Source: Dyella amyloliquefaciens (lineage in GTDB: Bacteria > Pseudomonadota > Gammaproteobacteria > Xanthomonadales > Rhodanobacteraceae). Taken from it: a stretch of DNA of 64,000 nucleotides. Position numbers and translations under genes: made by a program. This document shows positions 27,411 to 38,514 of the stretch, piece by piece. The notes beneath the pieces were generated by a model. It was not told the DNA's origin, searched no databases, and worked only from the letters and a program-made list of their open reading frames with translations. Each line of letters starts with the position of its first letter. The first letter of the stretch is position 1. Location of the stretch: positions 1 to 64,000 of the forward strand of contig NZ_SAYT01000006.1 of the NCBI RefSeq assembly GCF_004296575.1. The letters run 5' to 3'.

Positions 27411-28904
27411 GTGAGCGAAGAAATCCTGATCAACGTGACCCCACGCGAGACTCGCGTCGGCGTGGTGGAAAATGGCATGTTGCAGGAGGTGCATGTGGAG
27501 CGAACCTCCCGGCGCGGCTACGTGGGCAATGTGTACAAGGGGCGTGTGCAACGGGTCATGCCCGGCATGCAGGCCGTGTTCGTCGAGATCGGGCTGGAGC
27601 GCGCGGCCTTCCTGCACGCCTCGGACATCCTGCGCCCCCCAGTGCCGGTCGCGGCGGAAGGGGCTGAGCCGGTCAGCAGCGGCAACGGTCACGGACACGT
27701 GCCCTCGATCAGCGAGCTGGTCCACGAAGGGCAGGAGATCGTGGTGCAGGTGGTCAAGGACCCGATCGGCACCAAGGGCGCCCGTCTGTCCACGCATCTG
27801 TCGATTCCTTCGCGTTACCTGGTGCTGCTGCCGCACGCACGCACGCTGGGCATCTCCGCGCGCATCGAGGACGAAGAGGAGCGCCAGCGGCTCAAGGAAG
27901 TGCTGAATGCGCTGATCGGCGACAACCCGCTTGGCTACATCGTGCGCACCAACGCCGAAGGGCAGACCGCCGAATCGCTGGCCTTCGACGTCACCTATCT
28001 AGGCAAGGTGTGGCGCGTCGTGCAGGAAAACATCGCCAAGGCGAAAGTCGGCGACCGCGTGTACGAGGAACTCTCGCTGCCGCTGCGCAGCCTGCGTGAC
28101 ATGCTCAACGACGACATCGAGAAGGTCCGCGTGGATTCGCGCGAAACGTTCGAGAAGGTCGTGAAGTTCGTGCACAAGTTCATGCCGCACCTGGACGACC
28201 GCGTGGAGCACTACAGCGGCGAGCGTCCCATCTTCGACCTCTACGGCGTGGAGGACGAGATCCAGCGCGCGCTCAAGAAGGAAGTACCGCTGAAATCCGG
28301 CGGCTACCTCATCGTCGACCAGACCGAGGCGATGACCACCATCGACGTGAACACCGGCGGCTACGTCGGCTCGCGCAATCTCGAGGAAACGGTCTACCGC
28401 ACGAACCTTGAGGCCGCGCAGGCCGCCGCGCGCCAGCTCCGGCTGCGCAACCTCGGCGGCATCATCATCATCGACTTCATCGACATGGTGGACGAGGAAC
28501 ACCGCCGCCAGGTGCTGCGCACGCTGGAAAAGGGCCTCGCGCGCGATCACGCCAAGACCACGGTTTACCCGATGTCGGCCCTGGGCCTGGTGGAGATGAC
28601 GCGCAAGCGCACCACCGAAAGCCTTGAGCGGCAGCTGTGCGAACCCTGTCCGGCCTGCAGCGGGCGCGGCACGGTGAAGACCGCCGAGACCGTGACCTAC
28701 GAGATATTCCGCGAGATCACCCGCGCGGTCCGCCAGTTCAACACCGAAAAGCTGCTGGTGATGGCCAGCCCCAAGGTGGTCGGCCGCATCCTGGAGGAGG
28801 AGTCGGTCGCGGTGGCCGAACTGGAAGAGTTCATCTCCAAAAGCATACGCTTCCAGGCTGAGGAGCATTATTCGCAGGAACAATTCGATGTGGTTCTGCT
28901 TTAA
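27411..28904 (+). CDS. rng: Ribonuclease G
   Basis: 497 residues (E. coli 489). Starts at GTG 27411 with AGGGGAG five bases upstream: MSEEILINVTPRETRVGVVE. It has an S1 domain (about 35-125), the RNase H-like and DNase I-like core with catalytic DVNTG (near 312) and DFIDM, and the zinc-link CPACSGRG near residue 412. It cuts single-stranded RNA and matures the 16S rRNA 5' end. The order rng-yhdP-tldD is conserved in Gammaproteobacteria. Confidence 0.95.
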   Translation: MSEEILINVTPRETRVGVVENGMLQEVHVERTSRRGYVGNVYKGRVQRVMPGMQAVFVEIGLERAAFLHASDILRPPVPVAAEGAEPVSSGNGHGHVPSISELVHEGQEIVVQVVKDPIGTKGARLSTHLSIPSRYLVLLPHARTLGISARIEDEEERQRLKEVLNALIGDNPLGYIVRTNAEGQTAESLAFDVTYLGKVWRVVQENIAKAKVGDRVYEELSLPLRSLRDMLNDDIEKVRVDSRETFEKVVKFVHKFMPHLDDRVEHYSGERPIFDLYGVEDEIQRALKKEVPLKSGGYLIVDQTEAMTTIDVNTGGYVGSRNLEETVYRTNLEAAQAAARQLRLRNLGGIIIIDFIDMVDEEHRRQVLRTLEKGLARDHAKTTVYPMSALGLVEMTRKRTTESLERQLCEPCPACSGRGTVKTAETVTYEIFREITRAVRQFNTEKLLVMASPKVVGRILEEESVAVAELEEFISKSIRFQAEEHYSQEQFDVVLL

Positions 28905-28918
28905 GCGCCTGGCGACGG

Positions 28919-31900
28919 ATGTCGCCGGGCTGGTTGCGCTGTGAGCGCCGCGTGAACGCGCTCTGGCGAAGGCGCATGCAATTGGGTGTCCGGGCCTTGG
29001 CCTGGATCGCCGGCGTGGGCGTCATCTCACTGGCGGTGATGATGGCGCTGGCCCAGTTGGCCCTGCCCACCCTGGCGCGCCATCCCGACTGGGTGGCGCT
29101 GCAGTTGAGTGGGATCCTGCAGCGGCCGGTGACGTTCGACGCGCTGGAAGGCCACTCGCAACCGGCCGGTCCCTTATTCGTCATGCACGGCCTCACGATC
29201 GGCGCCGACAACGGCGAGCCACCCGTGCGCATACCCGAGGCGGAGTTGAAGCTCGACTTTGGCGGCTGGCTGCTGCCGGCCCGCCATCTGGTCAACCTGC
29301 GCGTGCGCGGGTTGCAGCTGGACCTCAGTCGCGACAACGACGGTACCTGGCACATCAACGGCATCGGGCTGGCTGGGGGAGAAGAGCGGCAGCGCCCGTC
29401 GTTCGGACAGCTGTCGGTGGGGCTGTGGTTGCGCGACACGCGCCTGGAGATCACCGATCACCGGCTCGACCGCCATTACACGCTGCTGGCGGACCAGTTG
29501 CGCCTGAGTCGCCAGGGAAGCCGTATCCGTGTCGGCGCGCTGTTGCGCCGCGAAGGGGCTCCGGGCCAGGTGCGTGGCGCAGGAACCTTCAGCGACGACG
29601 GTGCCGAAGGGAAGGTCTGGATCGGCGGTACCGATATCGACCTGCATGCCATGTCCTCGGGTGTGGATATGGCCGGCTATACGGCTGAAAGCGGAAGTGG
29701 TTCGTTTGACACGTGGCTGGATTGGCGCGACGCGAAGATCGTGCGCAGCCTTACCCGGTTCCAGTTGTCACAGCTGTCCATTGCCAACCCCGATGGCGTG
29801 AAGGCCAACACGTCGGCGCTTCGCGGCATGGTCGAAGTGGCGATGGACAAGGACACCAGCCAGGTGCGCTGGGCCGGAGACGACGGCAGTGCGCTCGTCG
29901 CCACGGTGCAGGGCATCGGTACCGACCAGTTGCAGGCTTCGGCGGCCGCGCGCAACCTGCAACTGGCGAACCTCGTGCCCTGGCTGGCGCTCAAGCCGCA
30001 GATGTCGCCGGCGCTCGCGCAGTGGGTCGGCAGCGGTCGGCCCCGTGGCCAGGTGGCGAGCGCGCAACTGGCCTGGAGCAAGGCCGACGGGCTGAAGATG
30101 CTCGATGCGGAATTCAGCGGGCTGGCCATCGATCCAGTGGGCAAGCTGCCGGGCGTGGACGGTCTGAAGGGCGTGGTGCGCGGTGATGCGCAGGCCATGT
30201 CCCTGTCGCTTCCGCCGCAGGCGACCACGCTGGGCTTCCCGCACACCTTCCGGGAGCCCTTCGTGATGTCCCGCCTCGGCGGCGACGTGGTGTTCTGGCA
30301 CGAAGATGACGCGTGGCGCATCGGTACCGATCCGTTCGTCTTCGAGGGGGCGGGTTTCGGTGGCTCCGCTCGCGGCGAAGTCGCGCTGCCCGACGCGGGC
30401 GGACCCCCGTTCCTGGACCTTTACGCCTCCCTGGACCACGCCGACGTGGTGGCGGCCAAGCTGTTCTGGCCGATCGATTCGATGTCGCCGGCAGCCGTGC
30501 AGTGGCTGGATCAGGCGCTGATGGACGGCAAGGTCGATCACGGTGACGTGGTGGTGCGCGGCGACCTGAAAGACTGGCCGTTCCACCATAACGAAGGGCG
30601 CTTCGAGGCGCGCGCCGAAATCAGCGGCCTCGTGCTCGACTATGGCAGGGACTGGCCGCACGCCGAAGGCGTCAACGCGGTGGCGAACTTCGTCAACAGC
30701 GGCATGTTCGTGGAAGCCAGCGCGGGCCAGTCGCTGGGCAACAAGGTGGATCATGCCGTGGCGCTGATCCCCGAATTCGGCAACACCGTGCTCGATCTCA
30801 ATGTGAGCGGCTCAGGGACGGGCGCCAGCATGATGGATTTCGTGCGGCGCAGTCCGATCGGCCGCAACCAGGCCGACGTGCTGTCCAAGCTGAAGCTCGG
30901 CGGCAGTGGCGCGTTCGATTTCCATCTTTCGCTGCCGGTCGCGGATGCCAGCCAGTTGGTGCTCGACGGCAATGCCCAGCTCAAGGGCGTGGACTTCGAT
31001 GCGCCGGAATGGAATCTCAAGCTGGACAAGCTCACCGGACCGGCCACGTTCGACAAGGCAGGTTTCCACGCCGGACCGCTGGACACGAGTTTCCGCGGAC
31101 AGCCCTCGAAACTGGACCTGGCCATTGCCGGCGCCACCGGACAGCCCGACAAGGTGCTCTCCGCCAAGCTCACCGGCCGCTACAGCATGAGCGAGCTGAC
31201 CCAGGGTTATAAGCAGCTGGACTGGCTCAACCAGGTGGCGGACGGGCGCGGCGATTTCACCATCGGTTTCGACATCGCTCATCCCAATGGCGCGGCGGCA
31301 ACCACGCAGCTGCTGAGCGTCGATTCCAGCTTGAACGGCATGGCCCTGGATTTCCCCGTGCCGCTGAAGAAAACCGCCGATGCCAGCCTGCCGCTGCACG
31401 TGGAAATGAACCTGCCGATGCAGGGCAGCGATGTACAGCTGAGCGTGGGACAGGTGGTGCGTGCAAGGCTGCGCCTGCCGCAGACCGATGCGCAGGAACT
31501 GGCAGCCACCTTCGCCTTCGGCACCAAGCCGCCGGACACCGTGCCCGACAAGGGCATCCGCATCCGCGGCCGCCCGGCCAGGCTCGACGTGACCGGCTGG
31601 GTGCAGTACGCCGCCTCCGGCAGCAGCAACGGTGGGCCCGGGCTGGAAAGCATCGACGTGAATGCCGATCAGGCCATGGTGTTCGGCCACACCTTCGCCG
31701 ACATGCATCTGCTCGCAACCTCGCAGGCCGATGGATTGACCGTGGACGTGGACAGCGCAGGCCTGGCGGGACGGTTCTCGATTCCGCTGGCCGATCTCGG
31801 ACGGCGCGGCGTCACCGCGCGGCTCCAGCGGCTGTACTGGCCCAAGGATGTCGTGCCACCGAAGAAGACTGGCAGCGACGCCGCAACGGCCAGCACCCCC

Positions 31901-32842
31901 GCAACCGCGTCGTCGACCGCGACGCCTGCCAGCGCCGCGCCTTTGGCGAATCCGGCGGCTACCGGCATCACGCCTTCGGCGTTGCCCCCGTTCCATCTGT
32001 GGGTGAGCGACCTGCGTTTCGGCGATTCGAAGCTGGGCGATGCGCGACTGGAAACCTGGCCGACCGACCGCGGCATGCACGTGGACCAATTGCGTACGTT
32101 GTCCCGTGGGCTGCAGATCAACGGCACGGGTGACTGGGAAGGCACCGCCGGCAACAGCCACTCGCACATGCGTATCGACTTCTCGGCCGACAACCTGGGC
32201 GAGATGCTGGGCGCCTTCGGCTACGAAGGCCTGCTGGCCGGCGGCAAGGTGCGGGCGCAGCTCGACTCCACCTGGCCCGGTGCGCCATCTGCCATGGAAC
32301 TGGGCAACATGGACGGCAAGCTGAGCATCAACATCACCGACGGGCGCATGCCCGAAGTGGCACCCGGCGTGGCGCGCCTGTTCGGCCTGATCTCGGTGCT
32401 GGAGTTGCCGCGTCGCCTGTCCTTCAATTTCGGCGACGTCTTCGGCAAGGGCCTGGCCTTCGACGCCATCACCGGCGACTTCAAGCTGGGCGACGGCAAC
32501 GCCAATACCGACAACCTGCAGATCCGCAGCCCGGCCGCCGAGATCTCGGTGAAGGGGCGCACGGGTGTGCGCGCCAAGGACTATGACCTGCAGGTGCAGG
32601 CGGTACCGCATGCCGGCAACAGCCTGCCGATCGTGGGTGCCGTGGTGGGCGGTCCCATCGGCGTCGCGGCCGGCTTCGTGGCGCAGGGCCTCCTGGGCAA
32701 GGGTATCAACCATGCCGCCAGCGCCCGCTACAAGATCACCGGCAGCTGGGACAAGCCGGTCATCACCGAGCTCGAGAAGAAGGATGTGACGGTGACGCCC
32801 GCGACGCCGCCGCTGACCGCTGAGCCGCCGGCAAGCGAGTAG
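28919..32842 (+). CDS. yhdP: YhdP, AsmA-like phospholipid transport protein
   Basis: 1307 residues. One N-terminal membrane helix (about 25-48), then a very long beta-rich periplasmic part ending in the AsmA-like C-terminal region ([23 protein letters not shown]-type repeats). YhdP, TamB and YdbH move phospholipids from inner to outer membrane in E. coli. A low-complexity Ala/Thr/Pro linker near residues 985-1015 is specific to this protein. Start may instead be GTG 28952. Fifteen bases after rng, so likely co-transcribed. Confidence 0.88.
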   Translation: MSPGWLRCERRVNALWRRRMQLGVRALAWIAGVGVISLAVMMALAQLALPTLARHPDWVALQLSGILQRPVTFDALEGHSQPAGPLFVMHGLTIGADNGEPPVRIPEAELKLDFGGWLLPARHLVNLRVRGLQLDLSRDNDGTWHINGIGLAGGEERQRPSFGQLSVGLWLRDTRLEITDHRLDRHYTLLADQLRLSRQGSRIRVGALLRREGAPGQVRGAGTFSDDGAEGKVWIGGTDIDLHAMSSGVDMAGYTAESGSGSFDTWLDWRDAKIVRSLTRFQLSQLSIANPDGVKANTSALRGMVEVAMDKDTSQVRWAGDDGSALVATVQGIGTDQLQASAAARNLQLANLVPWLALKPQMSPALAQWVGSGRPRGQVASAQLAWSKADGLKMLDAEFSGLAIDPVGKLPGVDGLKGVVRGDAQAMSLSLPPQATTLGFPHTFREPFVMSRLGGDVVFWHEDDAWRIGTDPFVFEGAGFGGSARGEVALPDAGGPPFLDLYASLDHADVVAAKLFWPIDSMSPAAVQWLDQALMDGKVDHGDVVVRGDLKDWPFHHNEGRFEARAEISGLVLDYGRDWPHAEGVNAVANFVNSGMFVEASAGQSLGNKVDHAVALIPEFGNTVLDLNVSGSGTGASMMDFVRRSPIGRNQADVLSKLKLGGSGAFDFHLSLPVADASQLVLDGNAQLKGVDFDAPEWNLKLDKLTGPATFDKAGFHAGPLDTSFRGQPSKLDLAIAGATGQPDKVLSAKLTGRYSMSELTQGYKQLDWLNQVADGRGDFTIGFDIAHPNGAAATTQLLSVDSSLNGMALDFPVPLKKTADASLPLHVEMNLPMQGSDVQLSVGQVVRARLRLPQTDAQELAATFAFGTKPPDTVPDKGIRIRGRPARLDVTGWVQYAASGSSNGGPGLESIDVNADQAMVFGHTFADMHLLATSQADGLTVDVDSAGLAGRFSIPLADLGRRGVTARLQRLYWPKDVVPPKKTGSDAATASTPATASSTATPASAAPLANPAATGITPSALPPFHLWVSDLRFGDSKLGDARLETWPTDRGMHVDQLRTLSRGLQINGTGDWEGTAGNSHSHMRIDFSADNLGEMLGAFGYEGLLAGGKVRAQLDSTWPGAPSAMELGNMDGKLSINITDGRMPEVAPGVARLFGLISVLELPRRLSFNFGDVFGKGLAFDAITGDFKLGDGNANTDNLQIRSPAAEISVKGRTGVRAKDYDLQVQAVPHAGNSLPIVGAVVGGPIGVAAGFVAQGLLGKGINHAASARYKITGSWDKPVITELEKKDVTVTPATPPLTAEPPASE

Positions 32843-32934
32843 CCGCGTTGCCGGGGCCCGCCGCGCCGGGTTTAAACCCCGGCGGGCGGCCCCAACTTGG
32901 TAAAGTCCCTTCTTTTACGCATGGCTACGACTTC

Positions 32935-34374
32935 ATGGATTCCCTGATCGCACAGGCTGAACGCCGCCTGCTGGCGCCGGGCGGCTTGGCCGCCACCGAC
33001 CTGGAACGCGTGTTCAACCAGCTGATGGGCCCCTCCATCGACGCCGCCGACCTGTATTTCCAGCATTCGCGCAGCGAGTCGTGGTTGCTGGAGGAAGGCA
33101 TCGTCAAGGACGGCAGCCACTCCATCGAGCAGGGTGTCGGTGTGCGCGCCATCAGTGGTGAGAAGACCGGCTTCGCATACTCCGATGAGATCGTGCTGCC
33201 ACAGCTGCTGGAGGCGTCCAAGGCCGCGCGTGCCATCGCCCAGGGTGGCAACGGTGCGGGCAAGCCGCTGGCGCTGAATGGTGCGCGCCAGCTGTATCCG
33301 GCCATCGATCCGGTCGAAAGCCTGCCCAATCCCGACAAGATCGCCCTGCTGCGTGAAGTGGACGCGTATGCGCGTTCGCGCGACCCGCGCGTGAAGCAGG
33401 TCATCGTGAGCCTCGCCGCCACCATGGACACCGTGCTGGTGGCCGCTTCCGACGGCACCCTGGCCGCCGATGTGCGCCCACTGGTACGCCTGAACGTGCA
33501 GGTGATCGTCGAACAGAATGGTCGCCGCGAGCAGGGCAGTGCAGGAGGCGGTGGCCGCTACGGCTATCGCGAACTGATCGAGAACGGCCGCGCCATGGCG
33601 TTTGCCGACGAAGCCGTGCGCGGTGCGCTGGTGAATCTGGAGGCAGTAGACGCGCCAGCCGGCAGCATGCCGGTGGTGCTCGGACCCGGCTGGCCTGGCG
33701 TGCTGCTGCACGAGGCGATCGGCCACGGCCTGGAAGGCGACTTCAACCGCAAGGGCAGCTCGGCCTTCGCCGGCCGCATCGGCCAGCGCGTGGCTGCACC
33801 CGGTGTCACCGTGGTGGACGACGGCACCCTCGCCGGTCGCCGCGGTTCGCTCAGCGTGGACGATGAGGGCACGCCCACCGAATGCACCACCCTGATCGAG
33901 GACGGCATCCTCAAGGGCTACATGCAGGACAAGCTCAACGCGCGCCTGATGGGCGTGGCGCCGACCGGTAACGGTCGCCGCGAGTCCTTCGCGCAGCTGC
34001 CGATGCCGCGCATGACCAACACCTACATGCTCGCCGGCCAGCATGATCCGCAAGAGATCATCCGCTCGGTGAAGAAGGGCCTGTACGCGGTGAACTTCGG
34101 CGGCGGCCAGGTGGACATCACCAATGGCAAGTTCGTGTTCTCCGCCAGCGAGGCCTACTTGATCGAAGACGGCAAGATCACCCGCCCGGTGAAGGGCGCC
34201 ACCCTGATCGGCGCCGGCCCGGAAGTGCTCAATCGCGTCTCCATGATCGGCAACGACCTGGCGCTGGACGAAGGCGTGGGCGTATGCGGCAAGGACGGCC
34301 AGAGCGTGCCCGTGGGCGTGGGTCAGCCGACGCTGAAGGTGGACGCGATGACGGTTGGTGGTACGGCTTCCTGA
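32935..34374 (+). CDS. tldD: Metalloprotease subunit TldD
   Basis: 479 residues (E. coli 481). The zinc site HEAIGH is at 259-264. TldD/TldE is a heterodimer that degrades unfolded peptides and matures some RiPPs; TldD carries the metal site. ATG 32935 ([13 protein letters not shown]) is preferred over the open frame upstream. The partner TldE (pmbA) lies 4.4 kb downstream on the same strand. Confidence 0.95.
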   Translation: MDSLIAQAERRLLAPGGLAATDLERVFNQLMGPSIDAADLYFQHSRSESWLLEEGIVKDGSHSIEQGVGVRAISGEKTGFAYSDEIVLPQLLEASKAARAIAQGGNGAGKPLALNGARQLYPAIDPVESLPNPDKIALLREVDAYARSRDPRVKQVIVSLAATMDTVLVAASDGTLAADVRPLVRLNVQVIVEQNGRREQGSAGGGGRYGYRELIENGRAMAFADEAVRGALVNLEAVDAPAGSMPVVLGPGWPGVLLHEAIGHGLEGDFNRKGSSAFAGRIGQRVAAPGVTVVDDGTLAGRRGSLSVDDEGTPTECTTLIEDGILKGYMQDKLNARLMGVAPTGNGRRESFAQLPMPRMTNTYMLAGQHDPQEIIRSVKKGLYAVNFGGGQVDITNGKFVFSASEAYLIEDGKITRPVKGATLIGAGPEVLNRVSMIGNDLALDEGVGVCGKDGQSVPVGVGQPTLKVDAMTVGGTAS

Positions 34375-34474
34375 ATCGAATCGCTCGCCCCCCGGCTTCA
34401 TGACTTGTGTGAATATGCGCCAGGCAGCGGTCCGATAGCGGACCGCCATGGGCGTAGTTGGGGGGACTATGGCT

Positions 34475-35677
34475 ATGTGCTGGGGATGGTCGCGACTTGC
34501 GGTCGTGGCCGCTGCACTTGTGTTCCTGGTCGCATGTAATTCGCCGGGGCCGTCGAGCGAGGCCGGCATGGCGCCCGATGTGCCGTCTGGCGAACCGGCG
34601 GTCGTTGCGCAAGACATACACATCGATCCGCTGGGCCCCTTCTCGCCCAAAGAGATGCGCACGTTCATGGCATCGGTCGAGCGTGCCGACGCGATACCCG
34701 ACTCCATGCAACGCTGCCTGCACTATCCCGATCCCCCCGGCAGCCACTGGTCGCCGCAGGCCATCGAGGCCTACTGCCGGTATCGCCTGCAGCCCGTGGT
34801 GGATACCGACCAGCTCATAGCACTGGCTGGCGCAGGGCGCGCCAAAGAAATCGACCGAGAGGTCCGCGCGCTCATGCAGGGCGACGCGCGGCTGAAACCA
34901 CAGGAAATTGCTTGGCGAACCATCGCAAGGGACTGCTACGACCCTTCGCCACAGCTGCGCATAGCCCTGGACCAGTGGAAATCCCAGGTGCCTGAGAGCG
35001 CCCTTGCCTATGCAACCAGCGGTTATTGCTACGTCATATCGGCATGGCGTGCACGCGGCGCCAGGGAGATTGAAGACACGCCGGCGGAGAAGATGAGGGC
35101 CATGGGAGTCCTGCTCGACAAGGCAAAGGTCGACCTGGACAAGGCGGCGAAACTTGATCCAAAGCTGGTCACGACTTACGCCGCCATGATCAACGCCGGT
35201 CTCCTGGCGAGCGACAAGGACTACATGGTGCAGGCCCTTCAGCATGGCATGGCGGAGGACCGCGCGAGCTTGCCGTTATACGACATGCTCGCCTATGTCA
35301 CGCAGCCCCGCTGGTATGGCTCCCAGCAAATGCAGCGCCAGCTGATGGCGTCCGCCATGAACGAGGCTGCGCGCAACCCTTTGTTGCTGACTATCAGGGG
35401 CTCCGTGCTTGCGGACGTCTACGACCTGCGCCATTGCTACTGCACCACGCGAGATGAGCGGCTCACCGTGCGAGACGCTTTCGATCAGGTGACATCCACG
35501 GGCATCCTGATCAACGTGGCCGACAACGCAATGGCCAATCACTATCCGGATATCGCGTATGTGTACTACTCAGAAACGATCCGCTTCTATCCGAAGGACG
35601 AGGCTGACGATGCGCTCAAGGGTCGTGCCGCCGCGTTGAGCGCTTTGTGGATTGGGGGAGCAGAGCCGACGGACTGA
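34475..35677 (+). CDS. Predicted lipoprotein, DUF4034-like
   Basis: 400 residues from ATG 34475, which has a GGGGGGA run eight bases upstream; ATG 34448 and 34469 are alternatives. Lipobox LVAC at the end of a hydrophobic signal (LAVVAAALVFLVAC) predicts lipid anchoring. The rest is helical with several Cys and repeat-like helical pairs, as in SEL1/TPR-like proteins; I recall DUF4034 proteins with similar layout but am not sure. It stands alone between tldD and yeiH. Confidence 0.65.
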   Translation: MCWGWSRLAVVAAALVFLVACNSPGPSSEAGMAPDVPSGEPAVVAQDIHIDPLGPFSPKEMRTFMASVERADAIPDSMQRCLHYPDPPGSHWSPQAIEAYCRYRLQPVVDTDQLIALAGAGRAKEIDREVRALMQGDARLKPQEIAWRTIARDCYDPSPQLRIALDQWKSQVPESALAYATSGYCYVISAWRARGAREIEDTPAEKMRAMGVLLDKAKVDLDKAAKLDPKLVTTYAAMINAGLLASDKDYMVQALQHGMAEDRASLPLYDMLAYVTQPRWYGSQQMQRQLMASAMNEAARNPLLLTIRGSVLADVYDLRHCYCTTRDERLTVRDAFDQVTSTGILINVADNAMANHYPDIAYVYYSETIRFYPKDEADDALKGRAAALSALWIGGAEPTD

Positions 35678-35850
35678 CGCCGAGAGCGGCGTGCCTGCGG
35701 TAGGTTCAGGACTCGCGCCCGGTATATCGATAGAACGAAAGCTCATTTCGAATTCACCGCACACCGTCGGACAGTGAGTGTCGGTCCATTGCCAGGGGGC
35801 AGGCCGTATGGACGTCTGAAAGTCCACACTCTTCCGACTGGGGCGTTGCC

Positions 35851-37269
35851 ATGAGCGATGTAACACAAATCTTGCCGGGGAAGGCCCGGTCATCTGATGC
35901 CGCCGCGGCGCATGCGCCGCGCACGGGGCTGCTATCCAACGAAGACTGGTGGTCGGTCTGGATCGGCCTCGCGGTGATCGTCGTGGCCTGGGCGTTGTTC
36001 GCCAACGGCAGCAGTCTGAAGTGGCTGGCGGTGGCGCCGGCGAAGTGGAAAACACTGGCCGAAGCCGGGCGCGGTATTGCGAGTCACTGGCCGAACTACC
36101 TGGCGCTGTTCGCGACGTTCGCGCTGCTGTTCGGTACGGCCCTGGCTGTGCTCGGGCAATCGCTGTCGCGCTTCCTGCCGAGCTTCCTGATTCTTTTTGT
36201 TGTTTCGCTGTTGATCTTCGCGGCATCCGCATGGAGCGAAGCGGCGCGCTACAACCTGGAAGCGCCGCTGATCGCCCTGTTGCTGGGCCTGCTGGTATCC
36301 AACACGGTGACACTGCCGGAATGGTTCCATTCGGGCCTGCGCGTGGAGTTCTACATCAAGGTGGGCATCGTGCTGCTCGGGGCGACGCTGCCGCTGACGT
36401 TGCTGGTATGGGCAGGTCCCGTCGCGGTGGGGCAGGCGACCATCGTTTCGCTTGCGACGTTCTTCACCATCTTCCTCGCCGGCAAGGCGCTCGGCCTGGA
36501 CAAGCGCTTTGCCGCGGTGCTGGGCGTGGGCGGAGCCGTGTGCGGTGTGTCCGCCTCGATTGCCGCGGGCGGCGCGGTGCGCGCCAAGCGCGAGCATGCA
36601 TCGATGGCGATCACGCTGGTGGTGGTGTGGGCCATCGTGATGATCTTCGTATTGCCCTTTGTATCGCGTGCGCTGGGCCTATCGACGGCGGTGGCCGGTG
36701 CCTGGATCGGCACGTCCGAGTTCGCCGATGCCGCCGGTATCGCTGCAGCGCAGGCCTACGGCGATGTGGCGCGCAATGCGGGCGGCACCATCGCCGGGGC
36801 GCCGGATGCGGCGGTGCAGGCATTTACGCTGATGAAAGTGGTAGGGCGTGACATCTGGATCGGCATCTGGGCGTTCGCCTTGGCGTGGGTGGCAACGACG
36901 CGCTGGAACAGCGAGGGCGGCGTGCAGGCCAAGGCCGACGTGCGCGAAATCTGGGCGCGCTTCCCCAAGTTCGTGATCGGCTTCGTGCTGGCCTCGGCGC
37001 TGGTCACCTGGATCGCCAGCCATTATTCGCTGGCCGATTACCGCAAGATCGTCACGCCCGACCTGGTCGCGCCCATCAGTGCGTTGCGCACCTGGGCTTT
37101 CACGTTCTGCTTCCTCAGCATCGGCCTGACCACGCGCCTGCGTTCACTCACGGCGATCGGCTGGCGTCCGCTGCTGGCGTTCACCATCGGCGTTGCGGTG
37201 AATGTGGTCATCGGCTATGTGCTGTCGGTGCACGTGTTTGCCGATTATTGGAATGGGTTGGGCGGGTGA
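35851..37269 (+). CDS. YeiH-family permease (putative sulfate exporter, UPF0324)
   Basis: 472 residues, about eleven membrane segments. Family blocks seen: EAPLIALLLGLLVSN, VEFYIKVGIVLLGATLP, GVGGAVCGVSASIAAGGAV and WIGTSEFADAAGI. The family is assigned to anion export, often sulfate, sulfonate or sulfite related; direct evidence is thin. The stop overlaps the next small gene (GTGA at 37266-37269), which suggests joint function. Confidence 0.88.
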   Translation: MSDVTQILPGKARSSDAAAAHAPRTGLLSNEDWWSVWIGLAVIVVAWALFANGSSLKWLAVAPAKWKTLAEAGRGIASHWPNYLALFATFALLFGTALAVLGQSLSRFLPSFLILFVVSLLIFAASAWSEAARYNLEAPLIALLLGLLVSNTVTLPEWFHSGLRVEFYIKVGIVLLGATLPLTLLVWAGPVAVGQATIVSLATFFTIFLAGKALGLDKRFAAVLGVGGAVCGVSASIAAGGAVRAKREHASMAITLVVVWAIVMIFVLPFVSRALGLSTAVAGAWIGTSEFADAAGIAAAQAYGDVARNAGGTIAGAPDAAVQAFTLMKVVGRDIWIGIWAFALAWVATTRWNSEGGVQAKADVREIWARFPKFVIGFVLASALVTWIASHYSLADYRKIVTPDLVAPISALRTWAFTFCFLSIGLTTRLRSLTAIGWRPLLAFTIGVAVNVVIGYVLSVHVFADYWNGLGG

Positions 37270-37478
37270 GCGAGGTCGCCGATCGTCGCGTGGTCTGCTG
37301 CGAGCGCTGTCGCTTTCGCTGCGCGGATCCACGCGAGATCGAGCGGCGTCTGCCGGGCATGGCGTCGTTTGGTTCGGCCTATGGCGCGAGCATCGGCGCG
37401 AGTGCGTTGTGCGAGGTGCACGATACGTGGGTGTCGCCGGAGGATGGTTGTTCGAGGTTTCGTGCGGTTGAGGTTTGA
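37266..37478 (+). CDS. Small cysteine-rich protein coupled to the YeiH permease
   Basis: 70 residues from GTG 37266, overlapping the permease stop by four bases. Six cysteines: a cluster CCERCRFRC at 11-19 then single Cys at 50 and 62. The spacing resembles small metal-binding proteins; no named family is claimed. The four-base overlap and the Cys pattern make it more likely real than chance. Its 3' end is followed by the REP pair. Confidence 0.6.
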   Translation: MSEVADRRVVCCERCRFRCADPREIERRLPGMASFGSAYGASIGASALCEVHDTWVSPEDGCSRFRAVEV

Positions 37479-37489
37479 GGTAAGCGTGA

Positions 37490-37552
37490 ATCGCGCACTG
37501 GGTGCGCTCCTACAACAGCTTTGCAACTGTAGGAGCGCACCCAGTGCGCGAT
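37490..37552. repeat. REP pair (BIME-like palindrome)
   Basis: Two 25-base arms (37490-37514 and 37528-37552) are perfect inverted copies around a 13-base centre. Each arm is itself a REP: GTAG head (37529-37532 in the right arm), then a foldback GCGCAC/GTGCGC around three bases. It lies between convergent genes and could act as a transcription or mRNA-decay barrier. A partial copy of one arm is at about 41638-41651. Confidence 0.85.
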
Positions 37553-37561
37553 CAGATCACC

Positions 37562-38143
37562 TCAGTCTTCAGCGTCACCCGGCAACTCATCGCCGCCTTC
37601 ATCAACCCCTTCATCGCCCGCGCCGCCGGATGCCAGCCCCTTGAGCAACTGGTAGATCTCGCGATACGCGCGCGGCGCCTTGTTCGCCTCTTTCTCGGCC
37701 TTGGCCTGGCGAACCAGCGAGCGCAGATGCTGGCGGTCGACGTTCGGGTACTCGGCGATGAGCACGCTCATCGCTTCGTCGGTGTTTTCCAGCAAACGTT
37801 CGCGCAGGGCTTCCATGCGATGCATGGCCGCGGTTTCCTGGCGCTGGAGTTCCTTGTTCTCGCCGAGTGCCGCGCGCACGCCGTCGAACACTTCCGACTC
37901 GTGGCGGCGCATGACCTTGGCGAGGAACTGCAGCTGGCGCTTGCGCGCGATGTGCGCGGTGATGCGGCGCGTGTTGGCGATTTCGCGCTCCACGTCCTCG
38001 GGCAGCTCCAGCCGCGCCAGCTTCGATGGCGGCATGTCCATCAGCTGCTGGGCCAATGCCAGCACGGCCAGCGCGTCGCGGCGCTGCTGCGTGCGGGTGG
38101 GGCCGTAATCGTGGTCGGGGTCGTGGGTATAGGTACGTTTCAC
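37562..38143 (-). CDS. darP: Ribosome-associated protein DarP (YjgA, DUF615)
   Basis: 193 residues (E. coli 183) from GTG 38143, with GGAAG upstream. PSKLARLELPEDVEREI and RRQLQFLAKVMR-type helices match DUF615. DarP binds late 50S precursors near the peptidyl-transferase centre. Acidic C-terminal tail rich in Gly/Asp/Glu. Downstream of the DUF1653 gene on the same strand. Confidence 0.88.
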   Translation of the reverse strand: MKRTYTHDPDHDYGPTRTQQRRDALAVLALAQQLMDMPPSKLARLELPEDVEREIANTRRITAHIARKRQLQFLAKVMRRHESEVFDGVRAALGENKELQRQETAAMHRMEALRERLLENTDEAMSVLIAEYPNVDRQHLRSLVRQAKAEKEANKAPRAYREIYQLLKGLASGGAGDEGVDEGGDELPGDAED

Positions 38144-38172
38144 GGAAAACTTCCAGCGGGCCGGCGTGGCAC

Positions 38173-38421
38173 TCAGCGTGCAGCGTCGGCGTGATCGAAC
38201 GGATTGGGTTCGGCCTGCTCCAGCGCAAAGCGCTGGATCGGCTCGCCATCCAGCTCCACGGTTTCGCAGAACATGGTGGCGGGGCGCACCCACAGGCCGA
38301 AATCGCCATAGAGCGCCTGGTAGACCACTACCTCTTCCATGGTCTCGCTGTGCCGGGCGGTGCCCAGGACGCGATAACGCTGGCCTTTGTAGTGACGGTA
38401 GATGCCGGCTGCCGGTGACAT
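38173..38421 (-). CDS. DUF1653 protein
   Basis: 82 residues from ATG 38421 with GGAGA seven bases upstream. IYRHYKGQRYRVLGTARHSET and VVYQALYGDFGLWVRP match the short DUF1653 family, a small beta-rich fold of unknown role. It ends 29 bases before darP and is probably co-transcribed. Confidence 0.85.
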   Translation of the reverse strand: MSPAAGIYRHYKGQRYRVLGTARHSETMEEVVVYQALYGDFGLWVRPATMFCETVELDGEPIQRFALEQAEPNPFDHADAAR

Positions 38422-38514
38422 GGGCTTATCTCCGCGGACGCTCTTTGCAATCGGCCGCGCCACCCCCATGTCGGGAAGCTGCGCGGGTTGGACCGCGTAT
38501 TCTACCCGTTACCG

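Noticed and set aside
30812-32713. 633-codon open frame on the - strand opposite yhdP
   Set aside because: Antisense shadow of a clear AsmA-like gene.
37490-37552. CRISPR-like or terminator reading of the 25-base palindrome
   Set aside because: Only two inverted arms, no spacers or direct repeat array, no T-run; the GTAG head and foldback fit a REP pair.
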